This document shows, piece by piece, positions 7,542 to 14,789 of a stretch of 36,007 nt of DNA. The stretch lies in NCBI GenBank assembly GCA_030654075.1, contig JAURYB010000162.1, positions 1 to 36,007 of the forward strand, written 5' to 3'. The position numbers were made by a program, and so were the translations under genes. The notes beneath the pieces are model-generated. The model ran no database searches, was not told the origin of the DNA, and was given only the letters and a program-made list of their open reading frames with translations. Origin of the DNA: Bacteroidales bacterium (GTDB taxonomy: Bacteria; Bacteroidota; Bacteroidia; Bacteroidales; UBA4417). How positions within the stretch are numbered: the first letter of the stretch is position 1; every line of letters starts with the position of its first letter.

Positions 7542-8729
7542 TTAAACAACTCCAAGTTCTTTCCCAACTTTGGTGAAAGCAGCGATACATTTATCCAGGT
7601 GTTCGCGCTCGTGGGCGGCTGAAATCTGAACACGGATACGGGCTTTGTCCTTAGGAACAACAGGATAGTAGAAACCGATTACATAAATTCCTTCGTTGAG
7701 CAGTCTGGCAGCCATTTCCTGGCTCAGTTTTGCGTCGTAAAGCATAACAGCACAAATGGCGCTTTGAGTAGGTTTGATATCAAAACCGGCAGCAAGCATT
7801 TTTGCGACAAAATATTCAGTATTTGCATGCAGTTTGTCCTGTAGCTCATTAGTTTCGCTCATCATCTCAAACATGCGGATTCCGGCAGCAGCAACCACAG
7901 GGGGAATTGAATTGCTGAAAAGATACGGACGCGAACGCTGACGAAGCAGGTCGATAATTTCTTTTTTGCCGGTTGTAAATCCACCAATGGCACCTCCAAA
8001 TGCTTTTCCTAAAGTGCCTGTAATAATTTCAATTTTGCCTTTCAGGTTATGAAGTTCGGTAATACCACGCCCGGTTTTTCCGACAACTCCAGCCGAGTGA
8101 CACTCATCCACCATAATCATGGCATCGTATTTCTGGGCCAAAGCGTAAATTTCGTCCAACTTGGCGGCATTGCCATCCATGGAGAAGACGGCATCGGTAA
8201 CGATAAGCCTGAAGTTCTGAGCCTGGGCAAGCTTCAACTGTTCTTCCAGGTCGGCCATATTCGAATTTTCGTAGCGATAGCGCTGTGCTTTGCAAAGCCT
8301 TACGCCGTCGATAATCGAAGCATGGTTGAGGGAATCGGAGATAATGGCATCATTTTCGCCCAGAAGCGGTTCGAAAACACCCCCATTGGCATCGAAGCAG
8401 GCAGCATAAAGGATGGTATCCTCAGTTCCGAAAAACTCAGCAATTTTAGCTTCCAGTGTTTTGTGCAGGTCCTGGGTGCCACAAATAAAACGTACCGACG
8501 AAAGGCCATACCCGTGCGTGTCGAGAGCTTCTTTGGCAGCAGCAATAAGTTTTGGATTGTTTGAAAGTCCGAGGTAATTGTTGGCGCAGAAGTTGAGTAC
8601 CTCTGCCCCTGAACTGATCGTGATTTCAGCACCCTGCGGCGAAACAATAACACGTTCATTTTTAAATAACCCGGCTTCTTTTATCCCGGCGAGTTCTTTG
8701 GTAAGGTGATCCTGGAATTTGGAGTACAT
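7542..8729 (-). CDS. kbl: 2-amino-3-ketobutyrate CoA ligase (glycine C-acetyltransferase)
   Basis: PLP enzyme that cleaves 2-amino-3-ketobutyrate with CoA to glycine and acetyl-CoA, in threonine breakdown. 395 residues from the start chosen here, close to the 398 of E. coli Kbl, and collinear with it. Recognisable are NFCANNYLGL, RFICGTQDLHK, CFDANGG, NHASIIDG (His136), VDECHSAG (Asp208, His211) and the Schiff-base Lys242 in TGTLGKAFGGA. QRSRPYLFSNS and FYYPVVP are also family signatures. The frame is open further upstream to 8822, but homology begins at the Met encoded at 8727-8729 and a promoter box lies inside the extension, so the shorter start is preferred. No threonine dehydrogenase gene is adjacent. 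Confidence 0.95.
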   Translation of the reverse strand: MYSKFQDHLTKELAGIKEAGLFKNERVIVSPQGAEITISSGAEVLNFCANNYLGLSNNPKLIAAAKEALDTHGYGLSSVRFICGTQDLHKTLEAKIAEFFGTEDTILYAACFDANGGVFEPLLGENDAIISDSLNHASIIDGVRLCKAQRYRYENSNMADLEEQLKLAQAQNFRLIVTDAVFSMDGNAAKLDEIYALAQKYDAMIMVDECHSAGVVGKTGRGITELHNLKGKIEIITGTLGKAFGGAIGGFTTGKKEIIDLLRQRSRPYLFSNSIPPVVAAAGIRMFEMMSETNELQDKLHANTEYFVAKMLAAGFDIKPTQSAICAVMLYDAKLSQEMAARLLNEGIYVIGFYYPVVPKDKARIRVQISAAHEREHLDKCIAAFTKVGKELGVV

Positions 8730-8782
8730 ATTATCTTGATATTTAATGATTTTGCTCTTTAATTTGGGGCATGAATCAACGG

Positions 8783-8790
8783 CAAAGGTA
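8783..8790 (-). promoter_or_regulatory. -7 box upstream of kbl
   Basis: CAAAGGTA on the plus strand reads TACCTTTG on the minus strand, a perfect TAnnTTTG box about 54 bp before the kbl start. Its position within the longest possible reading frame supports the shorter start. No well-spaced -33 TTG was found. Confidence 0.45.
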
Positions 8791-8837
8791 GAAATTATTA
8801 GCCTGTATAAAAGAAATTTCAATAAAATGTAAATTGC

Positions 8838-9026
8838 GATTTACGATTTACGATTTTACACTGAGCGCAGCCGAAGTGTTACGAATGAATAAAGAATTTT
8901 ACCCTGAGCGCAGTCGAAGGGAACAAATGGCGTATAACGAATAAGGATTTAGGTTAGCCGTAATTCACAAAAGTATAGAAAATTGATACCTGCTATTAAT
9001 TCGTCAATTGTACCTCGTAAATCGTA
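8838..9026. repeat. intergenic repeats: GATTTAC units with inverted copy, and two CTGAGCGCAG-CGAAG copies
   Basis: Three heptamers of the type GATTTAC (8838-8858, the last ending TTA) are answered by CGTAAATCGTA at 9016-9026. Between them are CTGAGCGCAGCCGAAG (8861-8876) and CTGAGCGCAGTCGAAG (8904-8919), reverse-oriented variants of the CTTCGGC-type repeat seen elsewhere. This fills most of the 326 bp between the kbl start and the next gene. No gene was seen in it. Confidence 0.6.
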
Positions 9027-9055
9027 CCTTAAATAATTATTTAGTAGAAATCTAC

Positions 9056-9835
9056 TCAATAAAACACCTCCGCCTTAATCCCCATCGCTTCAACTCTTTT
9101 AACCAAAGCCTGGAATTCCGCTTCGGGTACTTTTTCCAGTGTCCTGTAAGGTGTCAGTCTGTCAATTGGGTAAAGCATTACTAATTTGGGATTGATTTCC
9201 TGAATATGTTTCAGCCACAAAGAAAGTTCTTCTTCCGTAGTATTATCAACCTGGTTTCCATCTACATCACCACGAATCAACATGGTTTGTATGGTCAGGT
9301 TACCACCGAAATTTTTCAGTTCCTGAATAACTTTTTCGAGCGTTATCAGTTGCGTGGGCCGGTTGATAGCCTGAAACGTAGCATTGGTTCCGGCATCGAG
9401 TTTCAGTACATTGTTGTCAATCCGGAGTAACGCGCGTTTAACATTTGCCCGATCCAGGCGTGTAGCATTTGATAGAACGGTAATCAATGCTTTCGGGAAA
9501 AACTCGTCACGCAAACGGATGGTGTTGTCAATCAAAGTTTCAAATTCAGGATGAAGTGTTGGTTCACCGTTTCCTGCAAACGTTATATTATCAGGATCAA
9601 GTCCCCCGGTTTTAAGTGCTTCAAAACGGCTTCGTAATGAAGCGTTTATTTCACTTGCCGAGAAAAGCTTCAGTTTGTCTTTCTTCCGCTCATCAGTAAG
9701 TCCGCATTCGCAATACACGCAGTTAAAGGAACATAATTTCCCTTCTAAAGGCATTAAATTTATTCCCAGCGAAACCCCGAAACGGCGGCTTTTTACCGGA
9801 CCGAAAACAATTTCATCGAATAATATTCCAGGCAT
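9056..9835 (-). CDS. radical SAM protein, COG0731 (TYW1-like) family
   Basis: A 259-residue radical S-adenosylmethionine protein. The N-terminus FGPVKSRRFGVSLGINL followed by C35-x3-C39-x2-C42 (CSFNCVYC) is the signature of the COG0731 group, annotated as an Fe-S oxidoreductase related to the wyosine-synthesis enzyme TYW1 radical domain. FAGNGEPTLHPEF (around 88-100) is the SAM-binding GEPT-type motif. An extra Cys44 follows the cluster. It lacks the flavodoxin domain of eukaryotic TYW1. The substrate is unknown and the neighbours (kbl, a polyprenyl synthase) give no functional hint. The gene is probably transcribed alone from the promoter box at 9882-9889. Confidence 0.85.
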   Translation of the reverse strand: MPGILFDEIVFGPVKSRRFGVSLGINLMPLEGKLCSFNCVYCECGLTDERKKDKLKLFSASEINASLRSRFEALKTGGLDPDNITFAGNGEPTLHPEFETLIDNTIRLRDEFFPKALITVLSNATRLDRANVKRALLRIDNNVLKLDAGTNATFQAINRPTQLITLEKVIQELKNFGGNLTIQTMLIRGDVDGNQVDNTTEEELSLWLKHIQEINPKLVMLYPIDRLTPYRTLEKVPEAEFQALVKRVEAMGIKAEVFY

Positions 9836-9881
9836 TGCAAGTACAGATTAAATAGAATTAATAATAGCTGATACGAGTTTG

Positions 9882-9889
9882 CAAAGGTA
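9882..9889 (-). promoter_or_regulatory. -7 box upstream of the radical SAM gene
   Basis: CAAAGGTA on the plus strand, TACCTTTG on the minus strand, matches TAnnTTTG and lies 46 bp before the start codon. A convincing -33 element was not found. Confidence 0.45.
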
Positions 9890-10110
9890 CATTAAGTTAA
9901 TAGAGGAGTAAAAATTAAAAAGGAAATGGATGGTTTATCTGGATGGCACTAAAAGATCAGAGTGCAAATAAAAAAATCAGTGGCAGATAAAGGAACAATC
10001 ATTCTCAGTGTCTCTTAGTGTTCTCCGTGCCTTAGTGGTAAGAAGCCTCCTCAGTTTCCTGTTTTTCAAAAAGGAATTTCCCTTCCTGCCGATTATTCAA
10101 TGATAAATAC

Positions 10111-10118
10111 TACTTTTG
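10111..10118 (+). promoter_or_regulatory. -7 box upstream of the polyprenyl synthase gene
   Basis: TACTTTTG matches TAnnTTTG and ends 28 bp before the ATG at 10147, giving a short 5' leader of about 20 nt. A convincing -33 element was not found. Confidence 0.5.
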
Positions 10119-10146
10119 AGTACTTAAATTTATATTTAAAATCTGA

Positions 10147-11121
10147 ATGCTTACTATCAACCAGATCAAAGCTCCTATAGCTTCATACATCGAAGAGTTC
10201 GAGAAACATTTCCGCGACTCGATGAAAAGCCCTGTTCCTCTGCTTAATACCATCACCCGCTATATTATCAAGCGTAAGGGTAAGCAGATGAGGCCTATGT
10301 TCGTGTTTTTTTCGGCCAAAGTTTGCGGCGAAGTGAATGAAAGTACTTTTCATGCTGCTTCGCTGATTGAATTATTACACACTGCCACGCTGATTCACGA
10401 TGATGTTGTGGACGACTCGAACGAACGCCGGGGATTTTTCTCTCTCAATGCGCTTTGGAAAAATAAGATTGCCGTCCTGGTTGGCGATTATCTCTTGTCA
10501 CGCGGATTGCTTCTTTCGCTCGAAAATGAGGAATATCACCTGCTGAAAATTGTCTCAAACGCAACCCGCGAAATGAGCGAAGGCGAGTTACTGCAGATCG
10601 AAAAAGCCAGGAAACTCGATATTGAAGAACCTGTTTACTTCGAAATTATCCGAAAAAAAACCGCTTCTCTGATTGCTTCCTGTTGCGCTGCAGGCGCTGC
10701 TTCGGTTGGTTCTGATGCTGAGACCATCGAGAAAATGCGTCTTTTTGGTGAATATGTAGGCATAGCTTTTCAGATTAAAGATGACCTTTTCGATTATGAG
10801 AAGGACCGGGCAACAGGTAAGCCCAATGGTATTGACATCAAAGAAAAAAAAATGACCTTGCCGCTGATCCATATGCTCAACAAAATGACATGGATTGAAA
10901 AACGGCGTGCCATGAATATTGTTAGAAACCATAACAACGAGCCACCTAAAGTTGCTGAACTGATAACCCAGGTTAACAGGAGCGGAGGGATAGAATACGC
11001 GGCCGGGAAAATGCGTGAATATCAGCAGAAAGCCATTACCCTGCTAAATACCCTGCCACCGAGTGAGTCGCGTAATTCGTTGGAGCAATTGGTGATGTTT
11101 ACAACTGAGCGGAAGCACTAA
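10147..11121 (+). CDS. polyprenyl diphosphate synthase (long-chain type)
   Basis: All-trans prenyl chain elongation from IPP and allylic diphosphates, probably making the side chain of menaquinone. 324 residues. The first aspartate-rich motif DDVVDD lies at residues 85-90 in the context LIHDDVVDDSNERRG. The second, DDLFD, is at 212-216 in FQIKDDLFDY. GKQMRPM (45-51) is the IPP-binding segment. The five residues before the first motif (HTATLIH) are small or aliphatic rather than bulky aromatic, which in this family goes with long products, so an octaprenyl/solanesyl-type synthase is more likely than a farnesyl synthase. The exact chain length cannot be read from sequence. Confidence 0.92.
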   Translation: MLTINQIKAPIASYIEEFEKHFRDSMKSPVPLLNTITRYIIKRKGKQMRPMFVFFSAKVCGEVNESTFHAASLIELLHTATLIHDDVVDDSNERRGFFSLNALWKNKIAVLVGDYLLSRGLLLSLENEEYHLLKIVSNATREMSEGELLQIEKARKLDIEEPVYFEIIRKKTASLIASCCAAGAASVGSDAETIEKMRLFGEYVGIAFQIKDDLFDYEKDRATGKPNGIDIKEKKMTLPLIHMLNKMTWIEKRRAMNIVRNHNNEPPKVAELITQVNRSGGIEYAAGKMREYQQKAITLLNTLPPSESRNSLEQLVMFTTERKH

Positions 11122-11149
11122 ATTATTTAGGTCCTCTTTTCTTTTAACT

Positions 11150-11301
11150 GTTTAAACGTTCAAAGGTTCAAATGGCTTCGCCGCTCAAAGGGTTTAAAGT
11201 TCAAATGGCTTCGCCGTTCAAAGGTTCGGCAGCTTGAAACCGTCATTTTAATTTGTCTAAATGTCCGGCCTTTTTTTGAACTTTTGAACTCATGAACCTT
11301 T
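11150..11301 (+). repeat. TTCAAA-type foldback with duplicated 26-bp unit
   Basis: A 26-bp unit beginning GTTCAAATGGCTTCGCCG occurs at 11166-11191 and again at 11199-11224, with one mismatch. Flanking CGTTCAAAGGTTCA units read in the same direction, and the opposite-strand form (TTTGAACTCATGAACCTTT) is at 11283-11301. It fills the spacer between the polyprenyl synthase and the MORN protein genes. No coding frame uses it. Confidence 0.65.
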
Positions 11302-11370
11302 CACAATACTTTGTCATACTTTTATCTCATTTACGCGTTATTCATACAGGATCACACAAATATCTTTTCG

Positions 11371-12486
11371 ATGAAAATTGTTATCAGCCTGATTATTTCC
11401 ATGGTAATTGCTGTATCAGCTTTCGCCCAGCTTACTGTTGAAAATTATTCGAACGGCACTAAAAAATCCGAAGGCCGGATGATTAACGGGCAGCGCGAAG
11501 GCATTTGGTATGAGTTCAGCTTAAAGGGACTCAAAATGGCAGAAGCCACTTATGTGAATGGCGTTAAAGAAGGAAAATATACGGAATGGTTTCCGAATGG
11601 GAAAAAGAGGTTTGAAGGGTATTTCAAAACCGGTAAACTCAACAGCACGGCAACCTCCTGGCGAATTGACGGCACACCTGAAGAGAAAGGCCATTTTACT
11701 AATGATCTGCGCGACAGCACCTGGGTATTTTATCATCCTGGCGGAAAACCAGGCAGTACCGGAATGTTTGACAAAGGTAAACTGGAGGGGAATTGGCAAT
11801 ATTTTTACGAAGACGGCGCAAAATGGAAAGAGGGTAATTTCGCAAACGATGAAAAAACAGGCCTTTGGACATTCTTTTACACGGATGGCCACATTCATCA
11901 TAAAGGTAAATATCTGGCCAACAAAGAAACCGGTATCTGGCAAGGCTGGTTTCCCAACGGGCAGGTGAAAGATTCAGGATCGTACAATAACGGGAAAATG
12001 AATGGACAGTGGAAAGGCTGGTTCGAAAACGGTAATCCCCAATACGTTGGATATTATATGGATGGCAACCAGGACAGCATTTACAAAGTTTGGTTTCCAA
12101 ACGGGAAGCAGCGTTCGGATGGAAAGTATAAAATGGGCGTAAAAGACGGGCTGTGGAAAGAATGGTACGATAACGGTCAACTTAGCGAATCGGGCGGCTG
12201 GTCGAACGGCGAGCGTCACGGTTTTTGGGTCTATTTCGACGCTAATGGAATTAAAATTAAAGAAGAGAATTTTGACAAAGGCAAACCCGACGGATCATGG
12301 AAATCGTATAACGCCAATGGAATGGTTTCCGGCTCGGGTCAATACATCAATAAAATTAAGGAAGGCACCTGGCAGTATTTTGACGAAAAAGGGAAACTGA
12401 TAGTAAAATCCGAATTTCTTAATGGCAAGAAAATCAAAGAGAAACGATACGGCCAGGCCGGGAAAGAACTCGAGCCGGGCAAGTAG
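11371..12486 (+). CDS. exported MORN-variant repeat protein
   Basis: A 371-residue protein made almost entirely of about 13 tandem repeats of 23-24 residues with the pattern G-x-W-x-x-(Y/W/F)-x-x-(N/D)G-x(6)-G-x-(Y/F)-x-x-G. This is the MORN_2 / YwqK-like repeat. The start at 11371 gives a signal peptide (MKIVISLIISM...SAFAQ, cleaved near residue 20). The frame is open to an upstream ATG at 11311, but that would bury the signal peptide, so it is rejected. Such proteins are common in Bacteroidota and often called antitoxin YwqK family, but no toxin gene is adjacent and that role should not be assumed. The location is periplasmic or surface; function unknown. Confidence 0.85.
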   Translation: MKIVISLIISMVIAVSAFAQLTVENYSNGTKKSEGRMINGQREGIWYEFSLKGLKMAEATYVNGVKEGKYTEWFPNGKKRFEGYFKTGKLNSTATSWRIDGTPEEKGHFTNDLRDSTWVFYHPGGKPGSTGMFDKGKLEGNWQYFYEDGAKWKEGNFANDEKTGLWTFFYTDGHIHHKGKYLANKETGIWQGWFPNGQVKDSGSYNNGKMNGQWKGWFENGNPQYVGYYMDGNQDSIYKVWFPNGKQRSDGKYKMGVKDGLWKEWYDNGQLSESGGWSNGERHGFWVYFDANGIKIKEENFDKGKPDGSWKSYNANGMVSGSGQYINKIKEGTWQYFDEKGKLIVKSEFLNGKKIKEKRYGQAGKELEPGK

Positions 12487-12532
12487 CGCAATTATTCGGT
12501 GAGGATTGAGTTATTACTGTTAAATCCCTGAT

Positions 12533-13135
12533 ATGATTCGTTTGCTTGCTGTTTGCTTAATACTGGTTTTATTTTTTGCTAAGGCTGTAGCGCAAAAGGA
12601 AATAGCTGTTAAGCCGTTACCCGAAATCTGCCTTACCCAAACTGAAATCGAATTATATAAACTCATCAACGAATACCGCGCTCAGAAAGGTTTGACTGAG
12701 ATAAAGTTATCGGCTTCGCTCTGTTTTGTAGCTCACACTCACGCCAAAGACCAGACTGATAATTTTAAAGATGGCGGACGCTGTAATATGCATAGCTGGT
12801 CCAAAAATGCATCCTGGTCTTCTTGTTGTTATACGCCCGATCATAAAAAAGCAAAATGCATGTGGGACAAACCGCGCGAACTAACCAATTACCAGGCTGA
12901 TGGATTTGAAATATCTTTTTACTCGACTTATTCATATTCCTCACCTGAAGCCTTTGCCAAAGATATTCTGAACGGTTGGAAGAAAAGCCCGGGTCATAAT
13001 GATGTGATTATGAATAAAAGCATCTGGAAAAATATGAAATGGAAATCTATTGGAATCGGTATTTATGGCGAATATGCCGATGTATGGTTTGGTGCGGTGG
13101 AAGATAGTGCCGGGGAAGTGGTGCCGTGCGAGTGA
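12533..13135 (+). CDS. secreted CAP (SCP/PR-1)-domain protein
   Basis: 200 residues with a signal peptide (MIRLLAVCLILVLFFAKAVAQ). LINEYRAQKGL and the following helix with HTHAKDQ form the start of a CAP domain, and SPGHNDVIMN matches the GH(N/R) motif near the second CAP signature. KSIGIGIYGEYADVWFG is the expected C-terminal strand pair. Unusual is a cysteine-rich loop (CNMHSWS...SSCCYTPDHKKAKCMW) inside the domain, which could form disulfides after export. Biochemical roles of bacterial CAP proteins are poorly defined. It follows the MORN gene by 46 bp and could be cotranscribed. Confidence 0.85.
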   Translation: MIRLLAVCLILVLFFAKAVAQKEIAVKPLPEICLTQTEIELYKLINEYRAQKGLTEIKLSASLCFVAHTHAKDQTDNFKDGGRCNMHSWSKNASWSSCCYTPDHKKAKCMWDKPRELTNYQADGFEISFYSTYSYSSPEAFAKDILNGWKKSPGHNDVIMNKSIWKNMKWKSIGIGIYGEYADVWFGAVEDSAGEVVPCE

Positions 13136-13142
13136 AGATGAA

Positions 13143-13268
13143 TTTACGATTTACGATTTACGATTTACGATTTACGATTTGGAGGGATACTTTGTGCTTT
13201 GGAAGCCTGGTTAAAGCCATGTTAAAAGTATTTAGACATCGGACTTTCACCCCAATCGTAAATCGTCA
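13143..13268 (+). repeat. TTTACGA heptamer array with inverted copy
   Basis: Five perfect tandem copies of TTTACGA run from 13143 to 13177, plus TTT. The reverse complement, AATCGTAAATCGTCA, lies at 13254-13268, so the transcript can fold back over about 75 nt. The same heptamer occurs in the 8838-8858 region with its own inverted partner. The unit is too short and has no spacers, so it is not a CRISPR. Confidence 0.8.
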
Positions 13269-13321
13269 TTCGTACATCCGCAATAATTTAAGTTTATAGA
13301 TTTAAATAAAACAAATTTCAC

Positions 13322-13945
13322 ATGAAGCTGTTGATTATCAAGATGAAGAAAATTTACGCGATTCTATTTCTGCTTTTCTTTTCAACTATTCTATCCAGTG
13401 CTCAGAAGTTCCAGGGCGGTATAGCGGCAGGATTGGTTGGCAGCCAGGTGGCCGGTGATACGTATAGTGGATATAACAAACCAGGCGCCTATACCGGAAT
13501 TTGGGTTCGGCTTGCCTTAAACGATCGTTCGTCGCTGCAAACTGAACTGAGTTATTTTCAGAAAGGCAGCCGCCACAACCCCGACGAAAAAAAACAGGAT
13601 TATACCACATACCTGATGCGGCTCGGATATATCGAAATGCCTTTCCTGTATCAGCTTAATCTTAAAAATAAGGTAACTCTTGAGGCAGGACCCTCGTTTT
13701 CGTTTCTGATTCACAGTTACGAAGAATTAAATGGCCTGGAATATACAGGAGATTTCAGCCTGTTCAATACGTCGTTAATGGCGGGCGTTGGTTATCCGAT
13801 TACGCAAAAGCTAAGTGCCCATTTCCGAATGGACAGTTCAATACTCAGCATCAGGAAGAACATAGTTAGCGAAGCAAAATCTCGTTTATTCGATCAAGGG
13901 CAGTATAATGACTGCATTTTGTTTTTCCTGAGTTATACATTATAA
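13322..13945 (+). CDS. outer-membrane beta-barrel protein (porin-like family)
   Basis: 207 residues with an N-terminal signal peptide ending near SSAQ. The mature part has alternating hydrophobic and polar strands typical of the small outer-membrane beta-barrel family of Bacteroidota (PF13568 type). Examples are GGIAAGLVGSQVAGD, YTGIWVRLALNDRSSLQTELSYFQKGS, LGYIEMPFLYQLNLKNKVTLEAGPSFSFLI and the aromatic C-terminus FLSYTL. Start could be ATG 13322 or the in-frame ATG at 13343, which gives a more standard signal peptide (MKKIYAILFLL). Function is unknown. The preceding heptamer array lies in its upstream region. Confidence 0.82.
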   Translation: MKLLIIKMKKIYAILFLLFFSTILSSAQKFQGGIAAGLVGSQVAGDTYSGYNKPGAYTGIWVRLALNDRSSLQTELSYFQKGSRHNPDEKKQDYTTYLMRLGYIEMPFLYQLNLKNKVTLEAGPSFSFLIHSYEELNGLEYTGDFSLFNTSLMAGVGYPITQKLSAHFRMDSSILSIRKNIVSEAKSRLFDQGQYNDCILFFLSYTL

Positions 13946-14009
13946 GAGAAAATAATGAAATAAAAGTGCGCGTATATTTATGGACAGGTATATTCTCGCC
14001 TATCAATAG

Positions 14010-14067
14010 CCCCGGCCTTCAGGTCGGGGAATTAGAAATAACCATTATTCCATAAGGGCTTTAGCCC
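14010..14067 (+). repeat. bipartite palindromic repeat, copy 2
   Basis: CCCCGGCC-TTCA-GGTCGGGG (14010-14029) followed by GGGCTTTAGCCC (14056-14067). This is the same two-part structure as at 2493-2547. Compared with copy 1, one stem base has changed from A to G, opposite T, so in RNA the pair becomes G-U and the hairpin is kept. It lies between the beta-barrel gene and ubiX. Confidence 0.75.
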
Positions 14068-14119
14068 AGTATCTTAAAGAAAATGATCATTTGTCCCTCT
14101 CAGAGGATTCGTTTCAGCC

Positions 14120-14701
14120 ATGATAAAAACAAATAAACCCAAAATAAAATTAATTGTTGGAGTAACAGGAGCCAGCGGTGCCATATACGCGAAAGTACTC
14201 TTCGATAGTTTGTTGCAATGCAAAGATCAGATTGAAGAAGTTGCTGTGCTGTTTTCGGATAATGCAAAAGGGGTCTGGAGCTACGAATTGGGTAATTCGG
14301 ATTTTGAGAAATTGCCGTTTACGCTTTATAATAGAGACGATTTTTATTCACCTGTTGCTTCGGGATCGGCGGGCTATCACGCAATGATCATTTGCCCCTG
14401 CAGCATGGGGACACTTGGCCGCATTGCTTCCGGCGTTTCGAATGACCTGATGACCCGTGCTGCGGATGTAATGCTAAAGGAGCGCCGCAAACTGATCCTG
14501 GTAGCCCGTGAAACACCCTTAAGCCTGATTCATATCAACAATATGAAAACAGTTACCGAAGCAGGCGGAATTATTTGTCCGGCAACGCCTTCGTTTTACA
14601 GCAAGCCTGAAACTATGGAGCAACTTGCCTCAACTGTTACCAACCGGGCTTTATCCCTGGCGGGAATTGATGTGGATGGATTTCGCTGGGGGGAGAAATA
14701 G
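14120..14701 (+). CDS. ubiX: flavin prenyltransferase UbiX
   Basis: Makes prenylated FMN from FMN and dimethylallyl phosphate, the cofactor of UbiD-type decarboxylases. 193 residues, flavoprotein (HFCD) fold. IVGVTGASGAIYA (12-24) is the FMN-binding loop. SGSAGYHAMIICPCSMGTLGRIASG carries the conserved Ser-rich and CPCSM segments, and the RKLILVARETPLS motif follows. GGIICPATPSFYS is the C-terminal family signature. No ubiD-type gene is in the window. The start at 14120 places the hydrophobic first strand at residues 10-15, as in other UbiX proteins. Confidence 0.95.
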   Translation: MIKTNKPKIKLIVGVTGASGAIYAKVLFDSLLQCKDQIEEVAVLFSDNAKGVWSYELGNSDFEKLPFTLYNRDDFYSPVASGSAGYHAMIICPCSMGTLGRIASGVSNDLMTRAADVMLKERRKLILVARETPLSLIHINNMKTVTEAGGIICPATPSFYSKPETMEQLASTVTNRALSLAGIDVDGFRWGEK

Positions 14702-14716
14702 ATTTCATAAATAGCA

Positions 14717-14747
14717 TTGTCGCCTCGTCGCCCTTCGCCCAATCGCA
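14717..14747 (+). repeat. GTCGCC-type repeat, copy 1
   Basis: TTGTCGCCTCGTCGCCC followed by TTCGCCCAATCGC lies between the convergent ubiX and arginine deiminase genes. A longer relative with the same units is at 17183-17230. Confidence 0.6.
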
Positions 14748-14789
14748 TTGTCACGCTATTCCCTAAACCCAATTCCCATTTCCAAAACC

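Larger units (their letters stand above)
9836..10146. other. divergent 311-bp promoter region with TTAGTG-type repeat
   Basis: Contains a minus-strand -7 box (9882-9889) for the radical SAM gene and a plus-strand -7 box (10111-10118) for the polyprenyl synthase. Between them, 10000-10042 holds a degenerate run of CTCAGTG / CTTAGTG / CCTTAGTGG units, another short intergenic repeat type. No gene was seen. Confidence 0.5.

Noticed and set aside
8049..8564. Long plus-strand frame across kbl
   Set aside because: It is fully antisense to a well-conserved enzyme and shows no motif, so it is a codon-usage shadow.
8730..8822. N-terminal extension of kbl to an upstream ATG
   Set aside because: The extra 31 residues have no counterpart in Kbl proteins, and a perfect -7 promoter box (8783-8790) lies inside them; the start at 8729 fits the family.
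11311..11370. Upstream ATG of the MORN-repeat protein
   Set aside because: It would place 20 residues in front of a clean signal peptide that starts at the ATG at 11371.
11371..12486. Toxin-antitoxin call for the MORN protein (YwqK-type name)
   Set aside because: The name is inherited from a family label; the protein has a signal peptide and no toxin gene is adjacent.
13143..13180. CRISPR-like array
   Set aside because: The repeats are 7 bp and contiguous, with no spacers, and no cas genes are in the window.
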